A stretch of DNA of 64,000 nt from Pseudomonas sp. RIT-PI-r (GTDB taxonomy: Bacteria; Pseudomonadota; Gammaproteobacteria; Pseudomonadales; Pseudomonadaceae): the NCBI RefSeq assembly GCF_001297015.1, contig NZ_LIGE01000025.1, positions 1,054,001-1,118,000 of the forward strand, given 5' to 3'. The translations under genes and the position numbers were made by a program. Each line of letters starts with the position of its first letter. Position 1 is the stretch's first letter. Under the pieces are notes generated by a model that worked only from the letters and a program-made list of their open reading frames with translations, had not been told where the DNA came from and searched no databases. Below, in pieces: positions 1-7,487 of this stretch.

Positions 1-244
1 CGTTGAACGGCTTGAAGGTCGGAATCCCGCTGCCCTTCATGAAAGCGACCGCAACGACGTTGTATTCCTTGGGCACCTCCTCCAGCGAAAGGCTGGCGAA
101 GCGACCCTGGCGATAACCGTCGCTCGGGCCCGCCGGCCAGTTGTGCCAGAAGCCCATAAGGATCTTTTTACCGGCAATGCTCGGCATCAGCGAGGCGGCA
201 TCGCTCACCGCGCTTTGCACTAAAGAGAAATCGATTTTTGACAT
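1..244 (-). CDS. GH18 family chitinase, N-terminal part (cut by window edge)
   Basis: The first 81 residues are present; the rest lies beyond position 1. The protein begins MSKIDFSLVQ and soon reaches KILMGFWHNWPAGPSDGY and then YNVVAVAFMKGSGIPTFKP, which match the first beta strands of bacterial glycoside hydrolase family 18 chitinases (hydrolysis of beta-1,4-GlcNAc polymers). The catalytic DxxDxDxE motif would lie outside the window. The ATG at 244 has an AAGGA Shine-Dalgarno 7 nt upstream. There is no hydrophobic signal peptide, so any export must be non-Sec. It lies 43 bp downstream of the LPMO gene on the same strand and is almost certainly co-transcribed with it, forming a chitin-attack pair. 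Family assignment is confident; substrate and export route are inferred. Confidence 0.85.
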   Translation of the reverse strand, partial: MSKIDFSLVQSAVSDAASLMPSIAGKKILMGFWHNWPAGPSDGYRQGRFASLSLEEVPKEYNVVAVAFMKGSGIPTFKPFN

Positions 245-287
245 GTTCTAATCCTTCAGAACGTGTGGGTTTGACGACGCAGCGCCG

Positions 288-917
288 TTACTTGAAGTCG
301 ACGTCGAAGGCCTGATAGAAGGCGTTGCCGGTGTTGGCAACGATCCACATCAGTACGATCACATGATGGCCCGTCTTGTTGGCCGGTAGTTTCACCGCAT
401 GATTGACCTTGGCCTTCAACTCATTCGGGTAGCTGTAATAAGGCACCTGAGTGTAGAAGTCCTCGAAGAACGGTTGGGCTTCCAGTTGCGCACGAGTGAT
501 GCGTTGTTTCGGGTCCCAGCCATCCTTGGTGATCAGCCAGCGGTAACCACGGGTGGTGTGCGGCGCGGTGTATTCCCATTTGATTTCGAGGGTTTGCCCC
601 GGGGTGACATTGAGCAGCGGCCAGGTGAATGGACGGGAGAGCTTCTTGCTCATTTCGTCATTGGTGAAGTTCACGCAATCGCGGGCATCGCTCTTGCCGC
701 CGCTGAGTATGTAGCCATCAGCCGGTGGCGTGACACTGTCCGAGTCGGTCTGGTAAGGGGCCGGGAACGGGCCCGCTGCCAGCGCCGGGAAATTTTTCCC
801 GCCTTCCATTTCATTGACCTGCCAGGCGCCGAGCAATCCTTGCTCGATCGCTACCGCACCGCGGCTTGCAGGGGAAATCACACGACCGTGTCGCAGTTGG
901 GTTTGTGGTTGATTCAT
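288..917 (-). CDS. AA10 lytic polysaccharide monooxygenase (chitin-binding protein), no signal peptide
   Basis: Copper-dependent oxidase expected to cleave crystalline chitin. The protein of 209 residues shows the AA10 hallmarks: HGRVISPASRG near the N-terminus, the second histidine-brace residue in YTAPHTT (H120), the ITKDGWDP stretch, and NAFYQAFDVDFK at the C-terminus, as in chitin-active CBP21-type enzymes. I start at ATG 917, which has GGAG 8 nt upstream; an in-frame GTG at 926 is less likely. The copper-binding histidine is H10, preceded by only MNQPQTQLR and no signal peptide. AA10 enzymes normally need this histidine as residue 1 of the mature protein, so either another protease trims the tail or the enzyme is atypical. 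Upstream gene of a two-gene unit with the chitinase; the leader carries a LexA-like box and a GGA hairpin. Confidence 0.88.
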   Translation of the reverse strand: MNQPQTQLRHGRVISPASRGAVAIEQGLLGAWQVNEMEGGKNFPALAAGPFPAPYQTDSDSVTPPADGYILSGGKSDARDCVNFTNDEMSKKLSRPFTWPLLNVTPGQTLEIKWEYTAPHTTRGYRWLITKDGWDPKQRITRAQLEAQPFFEDFYTQVPYYSYPNELKAKVNHAVKLPANKTGHHVIVLMWIVANTGNAFYQAFDVDFK

Positions 918-942
918 GTTTTTCACTCCGTTGATTTAAGAA

Positions 943-961
943 CTCTCCTTTCCGAGGAGAG
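943..961 (-). promoter_or_regulatory. 5' leader hairpin with GGA loop (candidate RsmA/RsmE site)
   Basis: On the transcript of the LPMO gene this reads as stem CUCUCCU, loop CGGAA, stem AGGAGAG, a perfect 7-bp stem presenting GGA in the loop. A further GGA is in the 3' arm and another in the Shine-Dalgarno (926-929). GGA in a hairpin loop plus GGA at the ribosome site is the arrangement bound by CsrA/RsmA proteins. Function is inferred from structure. Confidence 0.45.
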
Positions 962-1047
962 GCCTTCAAGCTAACGGAGACGGATTTTTTGTCCATCGGC
1001 GGTTTTGTCGCAGTTAGCGGCGTTAAAACCTGAAAACACCGCAAACA

Positions 1048-1063
1048 CTGGATGTATATACAG
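1048..1063 (-). promoter_or_regulatory. LexA-like SOS box upstream of the LPMO-chitinase unit
   Basis: Read on the minus strand the site is CTGTATATACATCCAG, which fits the CTG-N10-CAG LexA operator with the AT-rich alternating core seen in gamma-proteobacterial SOS boxes. It lies 131 bp upstream of the LPMO start and behind the hemerythrin gene, so the LPMO unit is the only obvious target. The promoter itself is not clear by eye. Confidence 0.55.
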
Positions 1064-1137
1064 CCATTGCGATAAAACCCACCCTAAATGACGCCAAAGG
1101 ATTACACGTCAATGCTGCAAAAGCTGCCATTCAGTAC

Positions 1138-1575
1138 TCACGGCAGCTGTGCCTTGAACTCCTTTTCGTACTGACCGGCGAGCTGTACTTTCTGTTTTTC
1201 GTTGAGTAATTTGCCGGCCATCTGGAAGAATTTCTGCTCTTCTTCTTTCAAATGATGATGAACCTTGTCCGACAGCTTCTTGGCAGTTACCAACCACGCC
1301 GGACTGGACATCTCGGTCTCGTCGAGTTCTTCCATCATCTCGTCCATTTCATGGTGTTCGGCGATGGCATGGCGGCTCAGATCGACCCCCTCGTCAAGCT
1401 CCATCAACGGGATGTAGAAATGGCGCTCTTCGGCGGTTTCATGGGCCTGGAGTTCTGCCTTGAGCTGTTTGTAGGCTTCGACCCGCTCAGGCGTGTCACC
1501 GCTGGTTTCGATCAACGTCTTGGCGTACGTACGCTGGCGGTCATGGCTTTCGCGAAGGGCTTCGAAAATGTTCAT
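1138..1575 (-). CDS. Hemerythrin HHE domain protein
   Basis: A 145-residue all-helical protein of the hemerythrin-like HHE cation-binding family, which hold a non-heme di-iron centre and bind oxygen or nitric oxide, or take part in iron and stress responses. Candidate iron ligands are H11, H45, E49, H74/H75, the H106-H108 run and E112, spaced as in HHE four-helix bundles. It is highly acidic and lysine-rich without a signal peptide, so cytoplasmic. It stands alone between the chitin-degradation pair and the divergent GNAT gene. No clear intrinsic terminator follows, so some read-through toward the LPMO gene is possible. Exact physiological role unknown. Confidence 0.85.
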   Translation of the reverse strand: MNIFEALRESHDRQRTYAKTLIETSGDTPERVEAYKQLKAELQAHETAEERHFYIPLMELDEGVDLSRHAIAEHHEMDEMMEELDETEMSSPAWLVTAKKLSDKVHHHLKEEEQKFFQMAGKLLNEKQKVQLAGQYEKEFKAQLP

Positions 1576-1723
1576 GGGATGTCCTCATCAACCGCGTGCT
1601 GGAATGACGCTGTAACAGCTAGACCCCGGCGCGTGAGCGGCAGTTCCAAAGGGTTGAAACGGGGCTTGGAAGATGACCGCGCGGCAGGATAGGCTGCGAA
1701 CTCAAACAACAAGGAAGTCATGC

Positions 1724-2149
1724 ATGAACCTGCGTATCGAGCTGTCACAAAACCCGACCGAAGAAGAACGCACAGCCATCCTCGCGCCGCTGCGTGCGCA
1801 CAACGTTGCCAAAGCCGGACCGTCGACCTTCGAGCCGATCGCTCTGTTAGTACGTGATGAACACGACGCGATTCTAGGTGGTTTGTATGCCCACACGTTC
1901 TATCGTTGGCTGTTCATTGAGTTACTGGCCGTGCCGGAGCAAGGTCGCGGCAAGGGTATCGGCTCGCAGTTGATGCAGAGGGCAGAAGATCTGGCACGGG
2001 AAAAAGACTGCGTTGGCATCTGGCTCGACACCTTCTCCTTCCAGGCACCGGAGTTTTACAAGAAGCTTGGATTCAGCGAATGCGGAGAGATTCTGGATTA
2101 TCCACTGGGGCATAAGCGGCATTTCTTCCAGAAGCGATTGATCGGTTGA
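1724..2149 (+). CDS. GNAT family N-acetyltransferase
   Basis: A 141-residue protein with the GNAT fold: the acetyl-CoA-binding loop QGRGKGIGSQLM lies at about residues 73-84, after the central strand FIELLAVPE, and the C-terminal FYKKLGFSECGE motif is typical of motif B. It should transfer an acetyl group from acetyl-CoA to an amine, but the acceptor cannot be read from sequence. The ATG at 1724 is preceded by AAGGAAG at a spacing of 6 nt; the upstream in-frame start at 1673 has no such site. Single-gene unit, followed by REP sequences. Confidence 0.85.
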   Translation: MNLRIELSQNPTEEERTAILAPLRAHNVAKAGPSTFEPIALLVRDEHDAILGGLYAHTFYRWLFIELLAVPEQGRGKGIGSQLMQRAEDLAREKDCVGIWLDTFSFQAPEFYKKLGFSECGEILDYPLGHKRHFFQKRLIG

Positions 2150-2154
2150 ATGTT

Positions 2155-2245
2155 GCGGCCCCTTCGCGAGCAGGCTCGCTCCCACATCTGGAATGCATTC
2201 CACTGTAGGAGTGAGCCTGCTCCGGGCGGCGTTCCGACGATGCCG
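2155..2245. repeat. REP-type element pair, right arm with 15-nt variant insert
   Basis: Left half contains CGCGAGCAGGCTCGCTCC; the right half starts CTGTAGGAGTGAGCCTGCTC and then, in place of the usual G before CGAT, carries CGGGCGGCGTTCCGA. The same variant is found in both arms of the repeat at 26.6 kb. It lies between the convergent GNAT and lipoprotein genes. Confidence 0.75.
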
Positions 2246-2265
2246 ACAGCTGCGTCAACACATGA

Positions 2266-2616
2266 TCAGAGGCAGGTCGCCAACGCCGCCAACCGGCGCT
2301 TGGCAACAAAATCATCCTTCTGCGCGTAGTAATTCAACGTCGTGCCCGAGGCTTCGGTGATCACGTCCACAAACGACTCCGCCGAACGCGTGTAGACCGT
2401 CGTCCCGCCGAGCTTGCGCGGTTCCAGATAAGCCGCCGCATCGACACCGAACACCGCCTCATCCTGCCAGCCGAATTGCACGCACTGGGCCACGACTTTC
2501 TCGGCTTTGTCCGAAGTCAGTACCTTGTAAGGGGCTTGAGTGCGAGCATCGTTCATCGCCGAACCCGCGCAACCGGCCAGCATCGTCGCCGCCAGCGCTA
2601 CCATCAGAATTCGCAT
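2266..2616 (-). CDS. Small lipoprotein, unknown function
   Basis: A 116-residue protein with a textbook lipoprotein signal: MRILMVALAATMLAGC, where the lipobox LAGC makes C16 the lipidated cysteine. Residue 17 is Ala rather than Asp, so an outer-membrane destination is likely. The mature part is a compact alpha/beta domain with two further cysteines (in AQCVQFG and ATCL) that could form a disulfide. I do not recognise a functional family beyond a conserved Pseudomonas lipoprotein. Stand-alone minus-strand gene, divergent from the next gene. Confidence 0.75.
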   Translation of the reverse strand: MRILMVALAATMLAGCAGSAMNDARTQAPYKVLTSDKAEKVVAQCVQFGWQDEAVFGVDAAAYLEPRKLGGTTVYTRSAESFVDVITEASGTTLNYYAQKDDFVAKRRLAALATCL

Positions 2617-2750
2617 TGCATTCGCTCATTCAGAAAAAAGCGGACTGTATCATTGCAGCAGCAGAAATCGTTCTGCTTTACTGCATTTATAGCGCGACAC
2701 ACGCAGGCCGCTGCGGCAACCCAAGCTCATCAGCCTCATAAGGAAACCAC

Positions 2751-3080
2751 ATGGCGCCTACCGACCAGCGACATGAACATGCCCTGCAAGTATTTCTCGA
2801 CGCGCGTCCCGAACTGCGCGAAACCCTCGATCATCTCAACCCGTTGCTGGCCCAGGCCAAAGGCGAAACTCAGGCGCAGTATCGTGAAGAGCGCCTGCAC
2901 GAAGCATTTGAAGCCGAGGCGGAAAGTCTTGGGCTGTTCGCCTGGGAGTTGACCTTGCAACTGACCGCTGATTCGCCTGAGGAGTATCAGGCGCAGCGGC
3001 TGGAAGTCCACCGTGAGGTGGCGGAAATGGCCGGGATGGATTGGCTGGAATATTGCGATCTATATGGCATAGAACCGTAA
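2751..3080 (+). CDS. Small acidic conserved protein (DUF6388-like)
   Basis: A 109-residue, strongly helical, Glu/Gln/Leu-rich cytoplasmic protein with no signal peptide or membrane segment. The start ATG follows AAGGAAACC. The ending MDWLEYCDLYGIEP, with many EAEAE/AQYREER segments, fits a small family that I associate with pseudomonads (DUF6388, from memory). No catalytic motif is visible. It lies 24 bp before the YoaK-family gene and may be co-transcribed with it. Function unknown. Confidence 0.7.
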   Translation: MAPTDQRHEHALQVFLDARPELRETLDHLNPLLAQAKGETQAQYREERLHEAFEAEAESLGLFAWELTLQLTADSPEEYQAQRLEVHREVAEMAGMDWLEYCDLYGIEP

Positions 3081-3104
3081 CTGTCGCCCCAGGACACCGC
3101 ACTC

Positions 3105-3809
3105 ATGCTGCCATCCGCCTCGACTCACCGCGCCAGCCCCGGCCATCTGCACACACAAAAGTGGCGCGGGCGGATTGGTCTGGCGCTGGTGGCCAGCCTT
3201 TCGGTGCTGGCCGGAATGACCGACGCCATTGGCTTTATGGCCAGCGGTGACTTCGTCTCGTTCATGAGCGGCAACACCACCCGACTTGCCGTGGCGATCA
3301 GTGATGGCGACGTCGGGTTGACTGTGCGCCTGTTGATCCTCGTCGCAACATTTATTGTCGGGAATGCCTTGGGGGTTGTCGTCGCACGTTTCGGCGGACG
3401 CCGGGCGTTACCGCTGCTGCTGTGTATCGCCGCCCTGCTTTGTGCGGCGGCGGTCTGGCCATTCGACACACAACTGCCGGCGCTGATGGCGGCGATCATT
3501 GCGATGGGCATGCTCAATGCCTCCGTCGAAGAAGTGAATGGTTTACCGGTCGGACTTACCTATGTCACGGGTGCATTGTCGCGATTCGGGCGAGGACTGG
3601 GCCGCTGGATGCTCGGCGAACGGCGCAGCGGCTGGCGCGTGCAACTGGTGCCTTGGAGCGGGATGTTTGTCGGCGCGATTCTGGGGGCGGTGCTGGAACA
3701 CCATCTGGGACTCAAAGCGATGTTTGTCAGCGGTTTGCTGGCCGCGACGATCGGGCTGCTCTCTCTGAAAATCCCGCGGCGCTGGCAACTGGGCTATATG
3801 CCCCGCTAA
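3105..3809 (+). CDS. YoaK/DUF1275 family inner-membrane protein
   Basis: A 234-residue polytopic protein with about six hydrophobic segments. The opening motif ALVASLSVLAGMTDAIGFMA followed by FVSFMSGNTTRLA is diagnostic of the DUF1275 (YoaK) family, whose GxxDAxxF and FMSGNT motifs are strongly conserved. The segment VEEVNGLPVGLTYVTGALSRFGRGL is the second signature. Family members are presumed transporters, but no substrate is established. It directly follows the small acidic protein gene and is followed by an inverted repeat of the TGTAGGAGCTG type that may act as a terminator. Confidence 0.85.
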   Translation: MLPSASTHRASPGHLHTQKWRGRIGLALVASLSVLAGMTDAIGFMASGDFVSFMSGNTTRLAVAISDGDVGLTVRLLILVATFIVGNALGVVVARFGGRRALPLLLCIAALLCAAAVWPFDTQLPALMAAIIAMGMLNASVEEVNGLPVGLTYVTGALSRFGRGLGRWMLGERRSGWRVQLVPWSGMFVGAILGAVLEHHLGLKAMFVSGLLAATIGLLSLKIPRRWQLGYMPR

Positions 3810-3830
3810 CCAACGCCCGACCCGTACTCC

Positions 3831-3925
3831 CTGTAGGAGCTGTCGAGTGAAACGAGGCTGCGATCTTTTGATCTTGTTTCTCAAAATCAAAATCAACAGA
3901 TCGCAGCGTGCCGCAGCTCCTACAG
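3831..3925. repeat. Imperfect inverted repeat, TGTAGGAGCTG family
   Basis: The outer arms CTGTAGGAGCTG and CAGCTCCTACAG face each other, with inner GGCTGCGATC / GATCGCAGC arms. Same family as the elements at 7488 and 50584. It lies between the YoaK-type gene and tusD. Confidence 0.7.
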
Positions 3926-4009
3926 AGATCGTGTTTCCCTGTAAGCGCTGCGATCCTTTGCGGTCTGCAATGCTTTATCATGGCCGCAGTTTTGCTGATC
4001 GAGTCCGTC

Positions 4010-4402
4010 ATGAAGTTTGCCATCGCGCTGTTTTCCGCCGCCCACGCGCCCTCCTCGCGCCGCGCCCTGCTGTTCGCGCAGGCTACGCTGGCCGGTGGGC
4101 ATGAAATTGTCCGGCTGTTCTTCTATCAGGACGGCGTCTACAACGCCTCTGATGCGGTGGTCACGCCGCAGGATGAACTCGACCTGCCCAAGCAGTGGCG
4201 CGCATTCATCACTGAGCAGAAGCTCGACGGCGTAGTGTGTATCGCCGCCGCCCTGCGTCGCGGCGTGCTGAACAATGAAGAAGCCAGGCGCTATCAGCGT
4301 GAAGCGGTCTCCGTCAGCGCACCGTGGGAATTGTCCGGTCTGGGCCAGTTGCACGACGCGGTGCAAGACGCCGACCGTCTGATCTGCTTCGGAGGTGCGT
4401 AA
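4010..4402 (+). CDS. tusD: Sulfurtransferase TusD
   Basis: Subunit of the TusBCD heterohexamer, which accepts persulfide sulfur from TusA and passes it to TusE for 2-thiouridine synthesis by MnmA. 130 residues, the usual length, with the DsrE-family fold. The catalytic cysteine is C77 in VVCIAAALRRGVLN, matching the conserved TusD site. I use ATG 4010 (MKFAIALFSA), since upstream in-frame codons give an implausible extension. It is the first gene of a tightly packed unit tusD-tusC-tusB-tusE-ybiB, with one base between its stop and tusC. The downstream thiolase MnmA is encoded 23 kb away in this window. Confidence 0.95.
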   Translation: MKFAIALFSAAHAPSSRRALLFAQATLAGGHEIVRLFFYQDGVYNASDAVVTPQDELDLPKQWRAFITEQKLDGVVCIAAALRRGVLNNEEARRYQREAVSVSAPWELSGLGQLHDAVQDADRLICFGGA

Positions 4403-4403
4403 C

Positions 4404-4760
4404 ATGGCCAAATCCCTGCTGCTCATCAGTCGCCAATCGCCATGGTCCGGCCCCGCTGCCCGCGAAGCGCTGGACATCGTCCTCGCCGGTGGCGCCTTCG
4501 ATCTGCCGATCGGCCTGCTGTTTCTCGATGACGGTGTGTTGCAACTGGCTGCCGGGCAAAACGCCAAGGCTTTGCAACAGAAAGACCTCAGCGCCAACCT
4601 TCAAGCGCTGCCGATGTTTGGTGTAGAAGAGTTGTTCTACTGCGCCGACAGCGCCAGCGCCCGAGGCCTCGACAAGTTGTCGCTGGACGAAGCGCAGCCA
4701 CTGGCCGCCGAGCACATCACCGCCCTTATTGACCGTTACGACCAGGTGATCACCCTCTGA
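4404..4760 (+). CDS. tusC: Sulfurtransferase TusC
   Basis: 118-residue DsrF-like subunit of the TusBCD complex. The sequence begins MAKSLLLISRQSPWSG, the family's usual N-terminus, and has the expected DsrE/F fold and length; the family has no obligatory catalytic cysteine and the protein is structural. The ATG at 4404 is chosen because of the tight coupling with tusD, and its last base overlaps the tusB start. Cytoplasmic. Confidence 0.94.
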   Translation: MAKSLLLISRQSPWSGPAAREALDIVLAGGAFDLPIGLLFLDDGVLQLAAGQNAKALQQKDLSANLQALPMFGVEELFYCADSASARGLDKLSLDEAQPLAAEHITALIDRYDQVITL

Positions 4761-5053
4761 TGTCGACTTTGCATGTGTTGTCTCATTCCCCGTTCGGCGA
4801 CGATCGCCTGAGCAGTTGCTTGCGCCTGGTCGGCAGCGCTGATGCCTTATTACTGTCCGGCGATGCGGTTTATGCGCTGCAACCGGGCACCGCGCCGTTC
4901 AGCGCATTGCAAACCCGCCAAATCAAATTATTCGTCCTTGCCGAAGATGCTCAGGCTCGCGCCATCGAAGTTCCGGAATGGGCCGAAGTGATCGATTATC
5001 CTGCCTTCGTCGAGCTGTCGATCCACCACGACAAGGTCAACAGCTGGCTATGA
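4760..5053 (+). CDS. tusB: Sulfurtransferase TusB
   Basis: 97-residue DsrH-like subunit of TusBCD, beginning MSTLHVLSHSPFGDDRLSSCLRLV, the typical opening for the family. Its start overlaps the last base of tusC and its end overlaps tusE by the ATGA motif, so translation of all four tus genes is likely coupled. It completes the hexameric sulfur carrier that hands sulfur to TusE. Confidence 0.93.
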   Translation: MSTLHVLSHSPFGDDRLSSCLRLVGSADALLLSGDAVYALQPGTAPFSALQTRQIKLFVLAEDAQARAIEVPEWAEVIDYPAFVELSIHHDKVNSWL

Positions 5054-5385
5054 ATTCGATGACCGTCGGCGCCCGCGCCATCGAACTGGACAAGGATGGC
5101 TTTCTCGTCGACCTGAGTGACTGGTCGGCTGATGTCGCCAGCGCCCTCGCCGCCGCTGAAGAGATCGAGTTGACCCCTGAGCACTGGGAAGTCCTCGAAC
5201 TGCTGCGCAGCTTTTATGCAGAATTCGAGCTGTCCCCGGCCACGCGACCGCTGATCAAGTACACAGCACTGAAGCTCGGCCCGGACAAAGGCAACAGCCT
5301 GCACCTGAACCGACTGTTCAAAGGCACCCCTGCCAAACTCGCCGCGAAACTGGCGGGCCTGCCCAAACCGACGAATTGCTTATGA
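5050..5385 (+). CDS. tusE: Sulfur carrier TusE (DsrC family)
   Basis: 111-residue DsrC/TusE protein that accepts sulfur from TusD and delivers it to MnmA. The conserved C-terminal arm is visible as KLAGLPKPTNCL with the reactive cysteine penultimate (C110), and the internal LTPEHWEVLELLRSFYAEFELSP block is the family signature. Only the single terminal cysteine is present, as in TusE, rather than the two-cysteine form of dissimilatory DsrC. Start ATG 5050 overlaps the tusB stop; an alternative ATG lies at 5059. The stop overlaps the start of the next gene. Confidence 0.94.
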   Translation: MNSMTVGARAIELDKDGFLVDLSDWSADVASALAAAEEIELTPEHWEVLELLRSFYAEFELSPATRPLIKYTALKLGPDKGNSLHLNRLFKGTPAKLAAKLAGLPKPTNCL

Positions 5386-6383
5386 CCGACTTTCCCGCGC
5401 TGACCCTCGAAACGCCTGCCGAACACCCATTCGCTCAATTCGTGCGCATCCTCGGCAAGGGTAAGCGCGGCGCCCGCGATTTGACCCGCGAGGAAGCTCG
5501 CGAAGCCATGGGCATGGTCCTCGACGACAAGGTCGAAGACACCCAGCTCGGCGCCTTTCTCATGTTACTGCGGCACAAGGAAGAAAGCGCCGAGGAAATG
5601 GCTGGGTTCACCGAAGCGCTGCGCGCGCGTTTGCAGGCGCCTGCATTGAATGTCGACCTGGACTGGCCAACCTATGCCGGCAAGAAGCGCCATCTGCCGT
5701 GGTACCTGCTGGCCGCCAAGTGTCTGGCGCAGAACGGCATGCGCATTTTCATGCATGGCGGCGGCGCGCACACCGCCGGGCGTCTGTACAGCGAGCAACT
5801 GCTCGGCGAGCTGAACATCCCGTTGTGCCGCACCTGGCAGCAGGTCGGTACAGCATTGGATAACGGTGGCCTGGCGTTCATGCCGTTGGTGGACTGGGCG
5901 CCACAACTGCAGAACATGATCGACCTGCGCAACACCTTGGGCCTGCGCTCGCCGATTCATTCGCTGGCGCGGATTCTCAATCCGCTGGGCGCACGTTGCG
6001 GGCTGCAAAGTATTTTCCATCCTGGCTATCAGGCAGTGCATCGCGATGCCAGCGGGCTGCTGGGCGACACGGCGATTGTGGTCAAGGGTGACGGCGGCGA
6101 AATCGAGATCAACCCGGACGCTGACAGCCATCTCTACGGCACCACGGGCGGCGAGAGCTGGGATGAGGAATGGCCACAGATGTCGGCACAACGCCACGTC
6201 AAACCGGCAACTTTGGACGTCGAACATCTGAAAGCCGTGTGGCGCGGTGAAGTGGTCGACAGCTACCCGCAAATGGCGCTGATCTCGACGATGGCGCTGG
6301 CCCTGCGTGGCCTTGGCCAGCCGCGTGAGCAAGCCTTCGAAACTGCCGAGCAATACTGGGCTGCGCGGGACAAATCGATTTAA
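5382..6383 (+). CDS. ybiB: YbiB/TrpD2-like glycosyltransferase family protein
   Basis: 333 residues with the anthranilate phosphoribosyltransferase fold. The N-terminal helical domain contains LTREEAREAMGMVLDDKVEDTQLGAFLMLLRHKEESAEEMAGFTEA and the C-terminal alpha/beta part contains MRIFMHGGG and GCGLQSIFHPGY-like segments. The TrpD glycine-rich PRPP loop is not the canonical GTGGD, so it is a TrpD2/YbiB homologue rather than tryptophan biosynthesis. E. coli YbiB is reported as a nucleic-acid-binding member of this fold. ATG 5382 overlaps tusE, so it is the last gene of that unit. The link between sulfur relay and YbiB is by position only. Confidence 0.8.
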   Translation: MTDFPALTLETPAEHPFAQFVRILGKGKRGARDLTREEAREAMGMVLDDKVEDTQLGAFLMLLRHKEESAEEMAGFTEALRARLQAPALNVDLDWPTYAGKKRHLPWYLLAAKCLAQNGMRIFMHGGGAHTAGRLYSEQLLGELNIPLCRTWQQVGTALDNGGLAFMPLVDWAPQLQNMIDLRNTLGLRSPIHSLARILNPLGARCGLQSIFHPGYQAVHRDASGLLGDTAIVVKGDGGEIEINPDADSHLYGTTGGESWDEEWPQMSAQRHVKPATLDVEHLKAVWRGEVVDSYPQMALISTMALALRGLGQPREQAFETAEQYWAARDKSI

Positions 6384-6474
6384 CCGATCATTCGCGCCCG
6401 ATCTTTGCGCTTTTTGTTCGAACTCATCGGAATAGACTCGACTCCAACGATTATTGGTTTACGGAGTCTTGATC

Positions 6475-7476
6475 ATGGGTTTACTCGTCGATGGCCACTG
6501 GCAGGACAAGTGGTACGAAAGCAGCAAGGACGGCGCGTTCCAGCGCGAACAGGCCAAGCGCCGCAACTGGGTGACCGCAGACGGTCAACCCGGCCCGAGC
6601 GGTGAAGGTGGCTTTGCCGCCGAAGCCGGGCGCTATCACCTCTACGTTTCCCTCGCCTGCCCGTGGGCGCATCGCACGCTGATCCTGCGCAAGCTCAAAG
6701 GTCTGGAAAGTCTGATCGACGTGTCGGTGGTCAGTTGGCTGATGCTGGAGAACGGCTGGACCTTCGACGAAGCACTCGGCTCGACCGGCGACAAGCTCGA
6801 TGGCTTCGAATTCATGCACCAGCGCTACACCGCCGATACCGCCGATTACACCGGCCGCGTTACCGTGCCAGTGCTGTGGGACAAGAAACTCAAGCGTATT
6901 GTCAGCAATGAGTCAGCCGAGATCATCCGCATGTTCAACAGCGCGTTCGATGGCTTGACTGGCAACGATCTGGACTTCTACCCGGCGCCGTTGCGCGGTG
7001 AAATCGATGCGTTGAACGAGCGGATCTATCCGGCGGTAAACAACGGTGTCTATCGCGCCGGATTCGCTACGTCGCAACAAGCTTATGAAGAAGCGTTCGA
7101 TGAAGTGTTTGCCGAGCTTGATCATCTGGAGCGCGTTTTAGGCGCCAACCGTTATCTGAGCGGGGAATACCTGACCGAAGCGGATGTGCGTCTGTTCACT
7201 ACGATCATCCGGTTTGATGCGGTGTACCACGGGCACTTCAAGTGCAACCTGCGGCGGATTGCCGATTACCCGAATCTGTCGAACTGGCTGCGTGAGGTGT
7301 ATCAGCTGCCGGGGATTGCCGAGACAGTGGATTTCCAGCACATCAAGAACCACTACTACGGCAGCCACAAGACCATCAACCCAACGGGGGTTGTGCCGAA
7401 GGGGCCGGAGCAGGATTTCACCTTGGCGCATGATCGGGCGCGGCTGGCTGGGAAAGGGGTTTGGTTGAAGGGTTAA
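6475..7476 (+). CDS. Glutathionyl-hydroquinone reductase (YqjG/xi-class GST)
   Basis: 333 residues. The catalytic cysteine C62 sits in LACPWAHRTLI, the CPWAH motif of the xi-class glutathione transferases that reductively remove glutathione from glutathionyl-hydroquinones. The thioredoxin-like N domain is followed by an all-helical C domain with TEADVRLFTTIIRFDAVYHGHFKCN and YPNLSNWLREVYQLPG, and the family's C-terminal NPTGVVPKGP segment. ATG 6475 follows ACGGAGTCTTGATC and is preferred over the in-frame upstream ATG at 6454. Monocistronic, closed by a strong palindrome at 7488. Cytoplasmic detoxification enzyme. Confidence 0.92.
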   Translation: MGLLVDGHWQDKWYESSKDGAFQREQAKRRNWVTADGQPGPSGEGGFAAEAGRYHLYVSLACPWAHRTLILRKLKGLESLIDVSVVSWLMLENGWTFDEALGSTGDKLDGFEFMHQRYTADTADYTGRVTVPVLWDKKLKRIVSNESAEIIRMFNSAFDGLTGNDLDFYPAPLRGEIDALNERIYPAVNNGVYRAGFATSQQAYEEAFDEVFAELDHLERVLGANRYLSGEYLTEADVRLFTTIIRFDAVYHGHFKCNLRRIADYPNLSNWLREVYQLPGIAETVDFQHIKNHYYGSHKTINPTGVVPKGPEQDFTLAHDRARLAGKGVWLKG

Positions 7477-7487
7477 TAGCAAAAAGC

